A DNA stretch of 64,000 nucleotides from Ichthyophis bannanicus (Eukaryota > Chordata > Amphibia > Gymnophiona > Ichthyophiidae): the NCBI GenBank assembly GCA_033557465.1, contig CM066031.1:1673570800-1673634799 (forward strand), in the 5' to 3' direction. Made by a program: the position numbers and the translations under genes. The notes under the pieces are model-generated. The model saw only the letters and a list, made by a program, of their open reading frames with translations, was not told the origin of the DNA and made no database searches. Each line of letters opens with the position of its first letter. The first letter of the stretch is position 1. This document shows positions 45,197 to 56,385 of the stretch, one piece after another.

Positions 45197-45403
45197 AGCC
45201 TTCCCAATATAAGTTAGGCCGCCAGAAAAGGCACAGCACTCGAGCTTTGCAGCTAGTACACCAAGTCCAGTGGGCAATGCCCCTCTAGCAGTTGTAAGTG
45301 CCGGTTAAAGGGCAGGTTTCTTCGGGCAGCCCGGGAGCACGACAAGGAATGCTCCTCACCCGCTCATGCGCTCACGTGATCTCCGGGCACTCAGTTTATT
45401 TAT

Positions 45404-46868
45404 AAGTCACCAATGTGAAGCAGTGTCAAAGACCTTGCCAACAGATAAGTATATCACATCTAGCATTTTCCCCTGATCCAATTCTCTGGTCACCTAATCA
45501 AAGAAATAAATCCGATTCATCTTACAAGACCTACTTCTAGTACAGCCATGCTGTCTTGGATCCTACAATCTTTTGGATTCCAGAAACTGCACCATCCTCT
45601 GCTTCAGCAGCATTTTCATTAATGCACATATCAAAAGAGGTCAGATTAAAGAGTCTATAGTTACCAACCTCTTCTTTATTTACATGTTTGTGGACAGGAA
45701 CCACATTCACTCATCCCCAGGCCTCCGAGATCACTCCCAACTCTAAAGAAGCACTGGAAAAAAAAATCAGCCTTCGGAGTCACCAGTACTTCCTTAAGTT
45801 CCTTCAATGCCCTCAGATGAATCCCTTCCTGCTCCATCACTTTGTCCAATTTTAGTTTAGATAGCTCCTCACAAACAGAATCTCATGAAAATTGTTGAAG
45901 TTCTACCTCGCTTCCCTTCCTATATGTGTTTGTTTACAGAGACTCCATTCCTGGCACTTCAACTGTGAACACAGAACAGAAATATTTGTTAAGCAATTCC
46001 ACTTTATCTTTAACAACATCTACATATTTCTCCACGTCATCTTCGAGTCTCACAATGCTACCTCTGTGCTTCCTCCTGTCATTATAATATCTATAAAAAA
46101 AAAAAAGTTTTACTGTATTGGTTATTTTTTCTTCCATTTGCTTTTCTTACTACTTTACCAGCTTTTCTTAGCGTCCCCAGATATGGTTATACTTCATGAA
46201 GGTTAACGTCTTTTTCCTTACCTTTTCAGCTACTTCGTTTGAAACCATAATGGCCTCCTTTTTCTCTTTCTTTCAGTTTATTTTCTCAACAAAAAGCTTC
46301 ACTGCCCTTAAAATAATCTCCTTTTCATTTTTCCCACTGTTCTATTTATCCCCAGATGTTCTCATCCAGTTAATGATTCCTTGAGGTATTCCCCCATTTT
46401 TGCAAAGTTAATTGTCCTGAAGTCTAGGACCCTTGTTTCTGAATGAACCATCTCTACGTGTGTCCTAATATAGAAGCACACCATCCAGTGATTACTCCAC
46501 CCCAGAAGCGATCACCAACTATAACATCAGAAACACTATCCCCATTTGTAAGCACTAAGTCCAGTATTGTCCCCTCCCCACCATGTGGATTCCATTACCA
46601 GTTGCCGGAACAGTTTTGCTGTAGAGAATTCAGGATTTCCCTTCTTCTATATGATGCTGCAGCAGAGATATCCCAATCAACATCTGCCAAACTGAAATAT
46701 CCTATCAATGATATTTCCCCTTTCATAGCAACATTGTGGATGTCTTCAATTAAATTATTTCTTCTTTCTGAGAAAAAGGTCTGTATGGCACACCTGTGTA
46801 ACTAGATTTTCCATTCATTCTTTCCAGAATGACACTGCAGCTTTGTGGCTTTGATATTTTTCTACATA
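45404..46868 (-). pseudogene. CR1 (subfamily B), reverse: RT N-part to endonuclease
   Basis: Continuation of 38520-39110. The minus strand shows NKYFCSVFTVEVPGMES, a linker with SIVRLEDDVEKYVDVV, then the region before it (LRTINFAKMGEYLKESLTG-like) and endonuclease blocks near 46700 (VPYRPFSQKEE-like). It is split by the mariner at a TA and resumes at 48189. Confidence 0.7.
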
Positions 46869-46870
46869 TA

Positions 46871-48186
46871 CGAGGTGTGACAAAAAAAGAAACAAGACTG
46901 TCCCATAAATGTATTATTACAAAATCTACAGAGAAATTACACATTGTCCCCTTCAAAGTAATCCCCCCCCCCCCCCCCAGAGTTAATGCACTTCTGCATT
47001 TGCTTCTGCCACATATGGAAGCATTCAGTAAAGTCCTCCTCCTTGAGGTCCCTCAGCTCCCTCGTCACAGTGGCCTTGATCTCTTCTACAGAGGCAAAAT
47101 GAGTTCCTTTGAGCATAGTCTTCAGCCTGGGGAAGAGCCAGAAGTCGCATGGTGTGAGATCTGGGGAATAAGGAGGGTGGTTGAGAGCTGTGATCTGTTT
47201 GTTGGCCAAGAGCTGCCTCACATTGAGCGCAGTGTGTGCGGTCGTGGTGGAGCAGCCACGACTTGTCTCTCCAAAAAGCCCGCCTGCTGTGCCAAACCTG
47301 GTCATGGAGGCGATTGAGGACCTGCTGGTAGAAGTGCTGGTTGACTGTCTAACCCTCAGGCACAAACTCATGATGGACCACTCCCTTCTGGTCGAAGAAT
47401 GCGATCAGCATGACCTTGATCCTTGATTTGGACATGCATACCTTCTTGGGTCTGGATGACAATCGAGTCTTCCACACTGCAGGCTTTTTCTCTTGCTTTC
47501 AGGGTCGTACTGGAAGACCCAAGTCTCGTCTCCTGTGATGACTCGGCCAACAAACTCTGGATCTTCTCCAATCTTCTCTAGCAAGTCTCGACAAACATTT
47601 ACCTGGTGCTCCTTCTGGTCGTCTGATAAAAGCTTGGGCACCATCTTGGCGCACACCTTCCACATCCCCAGCTCCTGCACCAAGATGGTCTGCACTGACT
47701 CCCTGTTCAGGCTGAGCTCCTCAGCCATCATCCGCATCATCAATTTGCGATCACTCCACACCAGCTGGTTCACTCTGTCAATGTTCTCAGCCGTCTTTGT
47801 CGTGGAAGGCCGTCCTGACTTGGGATCATCCTCCACCTCCTCGCGGCCAGTCTTGAAGTGTTTGTGCCACTCGAAGACTCGCGGCCTTGACATTGCATCT
47901 TCTCCATAAGCCTTTTGAAGAAGCTGGAGATACTCAGTTGGGCACTTCTCCAACTTGACCAGAAATTTCAAGTTGATTCTCTGCTCCATATTTCTGCCAC
48001 CTCCAGTTGCGTGACAAAGTGATGGAGCAGTGTGCTACAAAAAAAAAACTGAAAAAAAGAAAAACAGAGAGAGAGATGAGAAATATTATAGCAGAATAGT
48101 GGCAAAACACAGTGATATAAGCGGTTAGCCAACTGGCATTGAGTTATGGGCGTGGCTGCCAGTCATTTCTTTTTTGTCACACCTCG
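46871..48186 (-). mobile_element. mariner DNA transposon inserted in CR1
   Basis: A 1316-bp element with terminal inverted repeats CGAGGTGTGACAAAAAA and TTTTTTGTCACACCTCG and TA duplications on both sides (46869-46870, 48187-48188). Length and termini are those of a full-length mariner. The host CR1 endonuclease reads across the empty site (GGGMVLC then IEKYQ), confirming the boundaries. A C16 tract lies near 46963. Confidence 0.93.
46937..47989 (-). pseudogene. mariner transposase, frameshifted
   Basis: The ATG at 47989 opens MEQRINLKFLVKLEKCPTEY. The helix-turn-helix region contains SRPRVFEWHKHFKTGREEVE and DPKSGRPSTTKT. The catalytic core has VITGDETWVFQYDP (first Asp). The second Asp is visible as WLLHHD in one frame but the text after it continues in another (TAHTALNVRQLL). 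The third Asp is in YSPDLTPCDFWLFP. This is a D,D34D mariner-type catalytic arrangement. Frame breaks near 47450-47370 and 47240 inactivate it. Confidence 0.9.
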
Positions 48187-48188
48187 TA

Positions 48189-48480
48189 CATAACACCATT
48201 CCTCCTCCCTTTCTTCCTATCCTGTCTTTCCTGATTAGATTATAGCTTGGTAGTACTATATATCAGTCATAGTTTTCCGTGTAGCATGTCTCTAAGACTG
48301 CCACTATATCCAAATCAACCTCTTCCAGTATAGCTTCTAAATCTGGAATTTATTTTCCATACTATGGTCATTAGTATATGCAGTTCCCCAGATGTTGCCT
48401 CTTTTCCCTTTTCTATACTATATATTAATGTTTTACTTACCTGGGGGCTTTGTTCACTCAACCATGACAATCCTAGTTAA
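48189..48480 (-). pseudogene. CR1 (subfamily B), reverse: endonuclease start
   Basis: The minus strand, across frame changes, reads ENKFQI-KL/ NKF-DLEAILEEVDLDIV, ETCYTENYD and RKGGGMVLC. These are the first CR1 endonuclease blocks. This marks the 5' limit of the split CR1 relic that starts at 38520. Confidence 0.65.
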
Positions 48481-48747
48481 AGCCCTGTTTAATAGGTTAG
48501 CCAGTCTGTTAGGGCTGACCTACTAGGCAGACTAGGCAGCCACCTAGGGGCAGCAGACCCTGGTGAGCAGCACAGCATGATTTTTTGAAGCAGTGGCTTT
48601 GTGCACTTCAGTGGGTGCCCGCAGCACAAAAGCAATAGCCTGACACTCCTGACCCCCTCTGATGCAACTTTCTGTTAGAGAGGGACAAGAGCATGGAGTG
48701 TGCGGGCATGGGCACCGAAGCGGCGGTACAAAGTCACCTCTTTTTAC
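48481..48747. other. Unassigned, possible short repeat
   Basis: Begins with a locally repetitive CTAGGCAG segment (TACTAGGCAGACTAGGCAGCC). No coding similarity recognised. Confidence 0.35.
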
Positions 48748-49071
48748 GTTCAAAACATGTTTATTGAATACTCAACATACAACCAGTAACAGACCAACCT
48801 CAAATCGTAAAAACAATGTGAGAATACAAAATATGCAATGAATGGAAAAGATGATAAAAAAGAAGAAAAGAAGAGAGCAATTCAGCCAATATCCTGATCA
48901 TATCACATCACAACACACACAATTTTTCTTTTTTGTTAAAAGAATTATGTTCCCTCCCTCCCCCAAAAGCAGAAACATCTCACACCTCCCTCCAGGGACT
49001 GACACTGTGTGAAAGGCAGTCCACCAATCCCCATATCAGAACCCAGCAGCCACAGGACGGGCAATTCAAAC
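48748..49071 (-). mobile_element. Second L1-type element, 3' UTR end
   Basis: In reverse this ends ATTCAATAAACATGTTTTGAA, like the 3' end of the L1 at 39124 (AATAAAAATGATTTGAA). It is the 3' portion of the relic that continues at 51096, the two being separated by the CR1 insertion. Confidence 0.55.
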
Positions 49072-50925
49072 CAAGAGCCAAATGACGAAACCTGGCAACA
49101 GCACAAGCACTGGCAAGTCAAATGCAAGGCATTGATAAGGCAGGCAAAGAGAGAATTTGAGAAGAAGCTTGCTGCGGAAGCAAAAACACGAAATAAAGAC
49201 CTTTTCAAGTACATTCGTAGCAAAAAACCTGTGAGAGAGTCAGTTGGTCCATTAGATGATAAAGGGGTTAAAGGAGCACTAAGAGGCGACAAGGCGATAG
49301 CGGAGAGACTGAATGAATTCTTTGCTTCAGTCTTTACTGAGGAAGATGTAGGGATGTTACCCATGACTGAAGTGGCATTTAAAGGTGCGGAAGAATTGAA
49401 GGAAATATCGATACATCGGGAAGATGTCTTACAACTATTAGATAAACTGAAGAGTAGCAAATCACCTGGGTCGGATGGTATACATCCAAGGGTGTTGAAA
49501 GAACTGAAATATGAGATTGCAGACCTGCTATTAGTAATCTGTGAACTATCATTAAAATCATCTCTAATACCTGAAGATTGGAGGATTGCCAATGTAACAC
49601 CAATTTTTAAAAAGGGTTCCAGGGGTGATCCGGGAAACTACAGACCGGTGAGCCTGACGTTAGTACCGGGAAAAATGGTAGAAACCATCATAAAGAATAA
49701 AATTACTCAGCATGTAGATAGTCACGACCTAATGGGAGACAGCCAACATGGCTTTAGACAAGGAAGATCTTGTCTTACTAATCTGTTATGTTTTTTTGAA
49801 GGAGTGAATAAACAGGTGGACAAAGGTGAGTCGGTTGATATTGTGTATCTGGACTTTCAGAAAGCATTTGACAAGGTCCCTCATCAGAGACTTTTGGCAA
49901 AACTAAAGAGTCATGGGATAGGAGGCAGTGTACTATTGTGGATCAGGAACTAATTAAAAGATAGAAAGCAGAGGGTAGGGCTAAATGGCCAATTTTCCCA
50001 ATGGAGAAAGGTGAATAGTGGTGTACCCCAGGGATCTGTGCTGGGTCCGCTGCTTTTTGACATATTCATAAATGACCTGGAAAGTGGAATAATGAGTGAG
50101 GTTATCAAATTTGCAGATGACACAAAACTATTTAAAGTTGTTAAAACCCAAGAGGATTGTGAAAAATTGCAAGAGGATCTTGATAAATTGGAAGACTGGG
50201 CATCAAAATGGCAGATGAAATTTAATGTGGACAAGTGCAAGGTTATGCACCTAGGGAAGAACAACCCAAACTATGGTTACACGATGCAAGGTTCCACATT
50301 AGGAACCACCACCCAGGAAAAAGATTTAGGCGTCATTGTGGATACCATGTTAAAACCCTCGGCCCAGTGTGCAGCGGCAGCCAAGAGAGCAAATAGAATG
50401 CTAGGTATGATAAGGAAAGGAATGGAAAATAAAACAAAAGATATTATAATGCCTCTATATCGTTCCATGGTGAGACCGCACCTTGAATATTGTGTGCAAT
50501 TCTGGTCGCCGTATCTTAAAAAGGATATAGCGATTTTAGAAAAGGTTCAGAGAAGAGCCACCAAAATGGTAAAGGGGATGGAAGGATACTCCTATGAGGA
50601 AAGGTTAAAAAGGTTAGGGCTCTTTAACCTGGAAAAGAGACGGCTGAGGGGAGATATGATAGAAGTCTATAAATTAATGAACGGAGTGGAACGGGTAAAC
50701 GTAGATCGATTGTTTACGTTATCAGAATATAGAAAGACTAGGGGACGTGCAATGAAGCTACAGGTTAAACTATTTAAGACTAATAAAAGAAAATATTTTT
50801 TCACTCAACGTGTAATCAAACTCTGGAATTTGTTACTGGAGGATGTAGTAAAGGCTGTTAGTGTAGCTGGGTTTAAAAAAGGTTTGGACAAGTTCCTGGA
50901 GGAAAGGTCCTTAAACCATTATTAA
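49072..50925 (+). pseudogene. CR1 ORF2, RT and C-terminal part, one nonsense codon
   Basis: A single frame runs through KKPVRESVGPLDDKGVKG, SPGSDGIHPRVLKELK, GNYRPVSLTLVPGKM, QHGFRQGRSCLTN, YLDFQKAFDKVPH, GVPQGSVLGPLLF, KFADDTKLF and [17 protein letters not shown] to the natural end LEERSLNHY. The only lesion is TAA at 49951-49953, where the other copy has TGG (WIRNW-LKDRK). The endonuclease is lost by 5' truncation. Confidence 0.9.
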
Positions 50926-51095
50926 GAAGTGACCGAAGATATCAATGCTTGACCCAGTACAAGCATTGTGGAACTTGTGTCTCTTGGGGAAACTGCTAGG
51001 TACATATGACCTAGATTGGCCACTGTTGGAAACAGAATACTGGGCTTGATGGACCTTGGTCTGACCCAGTATGGCATATCTTATGTTCTTATGTA
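49072..51095 (+). mobile_element. CR1 LINE (subfamily A), young 5'-truncated copy
   Basis: It starts abruptly in the ORF2 linker (AGAGCCAAATGACGAAACC) and runs to the CR1 terminus (GGTCTGACCCAGTATGGC, CTTATGTTCTTATG). Identity with the 3500-6770 copy is very high by eye over the shared 2 kb. It inserted into an L1-type relic, so it is younger than that element. Confidence 0.9.
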
Positions 51096-52305
51096 ATCTG
51101 GCTACAGGTTCGTGAAGGCTTGGATATAGGGCCCCACCTCTCCCAAAAACGCTCTCATGGATAGCCACCTGTCCGCACTCCCACCTACTCCAAAACCAGA
51201 AGCCCATGTAGCTCAGTTTACCACGGCCAATACAAAGGTACTTTGGTTAATGGTCAGCCCTGAAGAATAAGCCTCCGTGCCACCAAAGGAGGGCAACCCA
51301 CCCAGCCACATGCCGGGACATCTTCTCCAGTGAGAAAAGGCTTACCTGCTATATCCCTATCATAAACACCATAAACATGTTAATAATGGTGAACTAATAT
51401 CCTAAGTAAATTTTTTTGTGTCAGATCGTCTGTACTGAGGATGTGAAACATACTCATTTAACAGACCCTCCTTTTTATTCGGTTTTTTAAAAGGTCATCC
51501 CGACCACAATGTGCCCGAGGCTATAAACGGCCCCTGGACATCTTCTCCAGCAAGATGAGCAGAGAGGCCCAACACTGCCACCTGCGGAAGGCTTAAAACA
51601 CGGGTTCCAAGAACAGTTTCAAGGTAACAGTGAATTCTACCCCAAAAATCAGGTAACCACAGGGCATTCCCATTACATGTGCCCTAGGGATGCACAGGGC
51701 CACGAACACCGAGGGCATGCAACAGGGGTGCTACAGACTGTTTTAAAAGTCTGGTTGGGTGCAAAATAGAGGTGGCATATAAATTTTATATTGTAAGCTC
51801 CGAGGCTCCACACAGCAGGTTGAACTCTGCACCACCTGGAAGGCCTCCAATATGTCAAAGCTACTCAGCCAGATTCCCAAATCCTTGCTCCAGGCCTCCG
51901 CCAACCCAGCTTCCTCAGAGGTCCCCTCCATCTCCAAGTAAGCCTGTGACAATAAAGAAATCAGCACACGCTCCTCACTACCCGAGTACCTCTGCACGAA
52001 TCAGCCCCAACAACAACTTGCCAGTTTTTTTCCCCAAAATGATGAAGTCACTAGCAATAATAGAGCAGGGACTTGTGCAGCTTAACAAGAGGAGGTGCTT
52101 GTTCAGGGCCCTACACAGAATCTAGAGACATACCTGATGATGTGTCCTCACAGGACGGCTTTTACAGCCTCCCAGAACAATGCTAGATTGTCATGGTGCA
52201 CAGCATTATGAACCTCAATCCTCCCAACGAGCTTCGAGAAACCAGTCAAATTGATCGTTATGTACCACCGATAGCGGGTAATGCCACACAGAATGTCCCA
52301 ATCCT
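51096..52305 (-). pseudogene. Second L1-type element, ORF2 fragments
   Basis: The minus strand from 52300 gives IEVHNAVHHDNLALFWEAVK-like text matching the first L1's post-endonuclease block (SILFWEASKAVIRGAI). Further along are EGTSEEAGLAEAWSKDLGIW and the C-terminal Cys/His segment HM-WECPVVT-FLG. The intervening RT core is missing, so a large internal deletion has occurred. Many stops. Confidence 0.6.
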
Positions 52306-52800
52306 TCTCCGCTCAGTGGAGTACCTAACAGTATCATTTGTGCCAACATGGATGAGCAACATCAGATAATATTCAGTAGACTTGATGACTGGCAGACAGC
52401 ACACCTCTCTGGACATCAAGTCTGGTCAGCAGATGGATGCCTCAGTACCTCTCAGAATAGAGTCTCCAACCACCACTACCCTTCGCTTCCTTGTAGTCAC
52501 TGATTCCGCAACTTTGGAGTGCTTGAGCTCTGGTTCTTCCCTTTCCTGGAATGCTTTCACTACCTCCACTTCGAGGGCTGCATACTGGTTCTTAAATTCA
52601 AGGGTTGGAGGAGTTGGATTGTAAATTCTGCAGGCTCTGGTAATTTGTGTCCAACCCTCTTCATTCTGTAGATTCCAATCTTCACCTCTGTCGGAGAGCT
52701 TGGATGTCTCAAGAAGCATCTCATGGGTGTTCTTCTCACTGTCTCGAATGCTGATTAGCCTCAACATCTCTTCTCTGAGCTCCTCCATTTAATTCCTCCT
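52306..52800 (-). pseudogene. CR1 ORF1 fragment (SGNH-esterase)
   Basis: From MEELREEMLRLISIRDSE (52788), a short heptad-like helix, the frame continues to RRVVVVGDSILRGTE (Gly-Asp-Ser nucleophile box, near 52460) and, after a stop, LLIHVGTNDTVRY (near 52340). GDS and GTND are blocks I and III of SGNH hydrolases, known from CR1 ORF1. Between them are stops. Confidence 0.65.
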
Positions 52801-53149
52801 TACTTCAGCCTGCAGGCATCCTACACATGAAACCGGTCCTTCAACTGGCATCAAGTTCTCCATCTAGACAGAGGCAGAAGCTGTAACAGGGGCAACAGCT
52901 TTGGCAATATGATTTTTCCCAGCCATCATTCAGTTGGTGGAGCTTTGGGAGCTGTTGAAGTAAATGAGACCTACCAAAATCTCTTTGATAGTTAGATGTC
53001 ATCCCTGCTCAGCAACCCTTGGAAAATCATGCCATAGTCCAGAAAGCCAAAACACTCTCGATGACTCCATCCATGCAGCCAAGCCACTCATCTGCAGGAA
53101 GAAAGCTTCTTTGGCTTCGGCCCTGACCCTCGACAAGATAGATTGAGGA
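52801..53149. other. Likely CR1 ORF1 N-terminal/5' UTR debris
   Basis: Sits between two reverse CR1 ORF1 fragments. The minus strand includes a Cys-containing stretch ahead of the 52788 Met, but no clear motif. Unassigned with confidence. Confidence 0.3.
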
Positions 53150-53505
53150 GACCTCCACCACCAGTGCTCCTAACTATTTCACCTTCTCTCTCTGAGCCAC
53201 AATCACTTCTTGATATGCTTCAATGGGAAGCTAGCCGTATCATTTAAGCCAAAATGGATGTATAGTATCAGATACAGTCAGTCAGCTTGAAGAGTCTTGG
53301 TAAACTCTCTGTAACGTCTCAGATCCTGGTACTAGGCACACTTTCCGCTACATCAGTACATCCCTCAGAAAGAGTCAGCAACCACCACTACTTTCTGCTT
53401 CCTAGTGGTTACTGATCTTACAGCTTTGGGGTTTTTGAGCTCCGATATCGCCTGCTCCTGACATGTTGTCGCCTCTTCTACCATTGTGCACCGACTAGGA
53501 GAGAG
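53150..53505 (-). pseudogene. Second CR1 ORF1 fragment (SGNH-esterase)
   Basis: The minus strand reads EQAISELKNPKAVRSVTTRK, QKVVVVADSF (degenerate GDS box) and then, after frame changes, LILYIHFGLNDTASFPL (degenerate GTND box). More decayed than the neighbouring fragment. Confidence 0.6.
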
Positions 53506-54150
53506 AGACCTCAGGCTGATGAGATCATTACAAACTAAGGTAGCAAAACAGTATGATAAGGCAGTGGCCAGAGCCAGGATGATGCTGGGGTCCATAATGA
53601 GGCATAAATTAGTTGGGGTGAGGGGGAGAAGGTGCTAATGCCTCCATACAAGTCAACAGTTGGAAGTAGCACGGACGGAATAAACACTTGATACAGGGAC
53701 ATACGTCCCGAAACGTGCACGTCGTGATTTTACTGTGATTCTATTGAACTACAGCAACACTATTAAGCTAAGTTTTTGACTCTACTGTGTGATAAGTTGG
53801 TTTTGGTGAACCTATATATGAGTAAAATGAAGCATATCGTCTGGAGTGGATGAATTTCTGTTTCTTCCTCCCTTGGTATGCTCCGACAAAAAACATTTTA
53901 GAATTCATTCAGGGGTTTTTTTGGGCGACTTCTTGATATTGATCAATTTATTCAGTCACTTCAATTTAGGATTCTTTTTCGCGCCATACAAGTCATTGGC
54001 AAGGCCTTCCCTAGGATACTGTGTTCAGTACTGGAGGCTGTATCTCAGAAAAGTGAGAGATGCTTCAGATTCTCCAAAGTCATATAAGATAACACCGAAA
54101 CACCTAAACATGTATGCCCTGGAGAAGAGGAAAGCGTGATAGGACATAAT
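53506..54150 (+). pseudogene. CR1 C-terminal fragment split by a 328-bp insertion
   Basis: Left part: QTKVAKQYDKAVARARMMLG. Right part from 53984: PYKSLARPSLGYCVQYWRLY and TPKHLNMYALEKRK. Together they give the usual CR1 C-terminal order. The insertion is flanked by a 12-bp duplication (53644-53655 and 53984-53995). Confidence 0.75.
53656..53983 (+). mobile_element. Penelope-like terminal fragment with hammerhead-like motif
   Basis: Flanked by CCATACAAGTCA on both sides. At 53685-53724 it reads TTGATACA, the hairpin GGGAC-ATAC-GTCCC, then GAAAC, then the short palindrome CGTGCACG followed by TC. This is the order of a minimal type I hammerhead ribozyme (CTGATGA - stem II - GAAA - short stem III - cleavage site), as found in Penelope-like element ends, with the CTGATGA box mutated. 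There is no ORF. Family assignment rests on this motif. Confidence 0.45.
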
Positions 54151-55020
54151 ACCTGAAATGTATTAATGCAAAAGCAGCAACGTGTTTCAATGGAAGGCAA
54201 GTTGGAAGTTTTATTATTGTGCTATACATCCCCAGACCTATTGTATTCAAATTATCTAGTGGTCTATTGTATTATACTCTGCTCTTCCGGTTCTTGCAGA
54301 CTGTTTTGATGGTTATTTCACAGAATAGTGGTATGTCAAATTTTAGCAAATAAGATAAGAGGTCGGGCAGGATGAATGCACAGGCGAACTAGGCACATGC
54401 CTACAGCCCAAAATTCTCAGATATGGCAACCATATTTTAGGCTCAAGTATCCCCCCAAACAGTGGTTTTAATTAAGGCAGGCCAGTGGCTGGTAAAACCT
54501 TAAAAATTCAGCAGTGTAAATTGTTCACCTACCACTATTCTGAATCTCTAGAGGAAGACATGCACTATTGTTCTCTTCTTCCCCCCTACTCCTTCAATCC
54601 ACATCTTAGCCTCTCCTCCCCACCCAGCTCATCTTTTTAAAGCAGCTCAGGAAGGCTGGAGGGGCTGGCAGCAGGCAGCAAGTGAATACAAGGACTAAAT
54701 TAGTTTGCATTCAGAGGGCACAGTAGCCCCCCAATTCTTTTGGGTTCTTTGCAAGAGGCAGGGGGTCTTTGAGTATGTGCCTGCAGAGTCCTCACACCCA
54801 TTCATAACCTGATGACACTACCACACCCAGAACCATTTTTTGGCTACAACAGCCCCTCTGACATAAAGAAAATGCCATAAATGTGTCCTGCAAAAGTGTG
54901 ATGCTCCTGAATGACCATGGAATAGGATTGTAAAATCCAGGAGATGCATGGGCGAGGGGGTCAGCGTGGGGGAAGGGGGGGGGGGGAAGAAACCAAAAGC
55001 GAGCGAAACTATGGAAGCCA
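54151..55020. other. Unassigned region
   Basis: No gene or repeat recognised. It holds a G-run region (54972-54987). ORFs are short. Confidence 0.4.
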
Positions 55021-55025
55021 AGACA

Positions 55026-55250
55026 TGGTCCTAATGGCTACAGCAGTGGGCTCAGAACTAGGAAAACCAGGTTTGAATCCCACTGCTAGTCCTTGTGATC
55101 TTAAACAAGTCACTTAATCCTCCATTGCCTCAGGTACACACTGATTGTTAAGCCCTCCAGAGACAGGAAATACCTACTGTACCTGAATGCAATGTGTCTT
55201 GAACCTCATATAACCTGAGGGTTAAAATAAAATTTCTGTGTAAAAGTTTC
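55026..55250 (+). mobile_element. MIR-type SINE
   Basis: tRNA-like head with B box GGTTTGAATCCC, CORE segment CTTAAACAAGTCACTTAATC, then CATTGCCTCAGGTACA, a TTGTTAAGCCCTCCAGAGACAGG segment (here split for length: TTGTTAAGCCCT, CCAGAGACAGG) and GTACCTGAATGCAATGTG. It is an older relative of the CORE-SINEs at 18424, 25695 and 35086, with a different 3' part. Confidence 0.8.
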
Positions 55251-56257
55251 ACCAGATTAAAGAATAACTTGATTTACCTGTTACTTGATGTGACTGAATA
55301 CACTTACCAGAGTTATTGTTATGTTGATATGTGCAAAATGTTACCATGAGTTAAGAAGAATATTTGGATGGTTACACTATTGTAATAAATTGCACTAAAA
55401 ATCCTATTCCTGAAAGTAAATGTGTCATCTATGTAATCCATTATTACAAACACTAGCTAGTTACAATTAATACCTGCAACATCACTTTGATAGTGGCTTA
55501 TCCACTTTAGTTTATTTTCCTCTTGCTCTCCACTTGCCTCATAGTAAAGGGAGAGTAAGATGAGATTAGTGAAATCTGTCAACTTCCATCTGAAGAAATC
55601 ACCAGACTCAGACCACTTGAGCCATCTGACTACATTTAAACATCATTGGTGCTGTTGCAAATGAGTCTGACGGTAAGCTCTTTGGGGTAAGGGGGGGGGG
55701 GGCTACTCTCAGAGACAGGTATAAGCTAAATCCAGTTCCCAGTTCTCTTAAGTAGATTTTTCCATTGGATAGGTGGACCTAGTTTGGCCCTGGAAACATG
55801 GAAGACCTTAATAAATAGCTGCAGGCCCAGAAATCTGGCCAGCTGAGAGCTGGCCGATACCAGATGTCTTCTCAGAAAAGGGTAGAGCAGCAGATGGAGG
55901 AAAAGGAAATACCTGGAGAAATGCCAGCACAGGTTTTCTGACTATCAGTGTTCTCTGGTCAGAACTTGCTGTTCCAGAATATTGCAATTGTTTCTGTTTG
56001 CATCCAGTTATCTGAGGAAATCACCTGCTGCACTGTATTTGTTCTGGTTTATATTCTGCCTTCTTTTAGGTGCTGACTATTGCCACCATGTTTGCCAGGA
56101 AGAGTATTATGATGCTGAGAAATCCTACCTACTGTACAGAGTTTAGCAAATGATGATTTTGCATGTTAGTTAATGGATGTGATTATTGAGAATGGTGCAT
56201 CCTATAGACAATGACGTGAACTTTTGAACCCCAGTTTTCTAGGCATTAGTAGACTTA
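55251..56257. other. Unassigned region
   Basis: About 1 kb without a recognisable gene, tail or terminal repeat. A G12 run lies near 55691. It may be unique intronic DNA. Confidence 0.4.
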
Positions 56258-56385
56258 GGGGCTTGTTTACAAAGCCACGGTAGCGGTTCGCGATCGTTAT
56301 CGGAGCCACAGCCCCATTGAAATCAATGGGGCCGCGGCTCCGATAACGATCGCGAACCGCTACCGCGGCTTTGTAAACAAGCCCC
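56258..56385. mobile_element. 128-bp palindromic MITE
   Basis: The entire element is one inverted repeat: GGGGCTTGTTTACAAAGCC at the left and its complement at the right, with arms of about 63 bp meeting at CCCCATTGA-AA-TCAATGGGG. Only about three mismatches occur, all A opposite C within CCACGG/CCGCGG-type sites, consistent with CpG decay. It is flanked by TTA on both sides (56255-56257, 56386-56388), fitting the 3-bp duplication of PIF/Harbinger elements. No coding capacity. Confidence 0.85.

Larger units (their letters stand above)
39124..45390 (-). mobile_element. L1-type LINE, full length, in CR1
   Basis: A 6.27-kb element flanked by the 13-bp duplication TCAGTTTATTTAT (39111-39123 and 45391-45403). 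The 5' end is at 45390 and the 3' end at 39124, where the coding strand ends AATAAAAATGATTTGAA without a long poly(A). It carries ORF1 and ORF2 separated by about 0.74 kb. ORF1 is open; ORF2 has one stop and several frameshifts. It belongs to the L1/Tx1 superfamily; exact subfamily not resolved. Confidence 0.9.
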
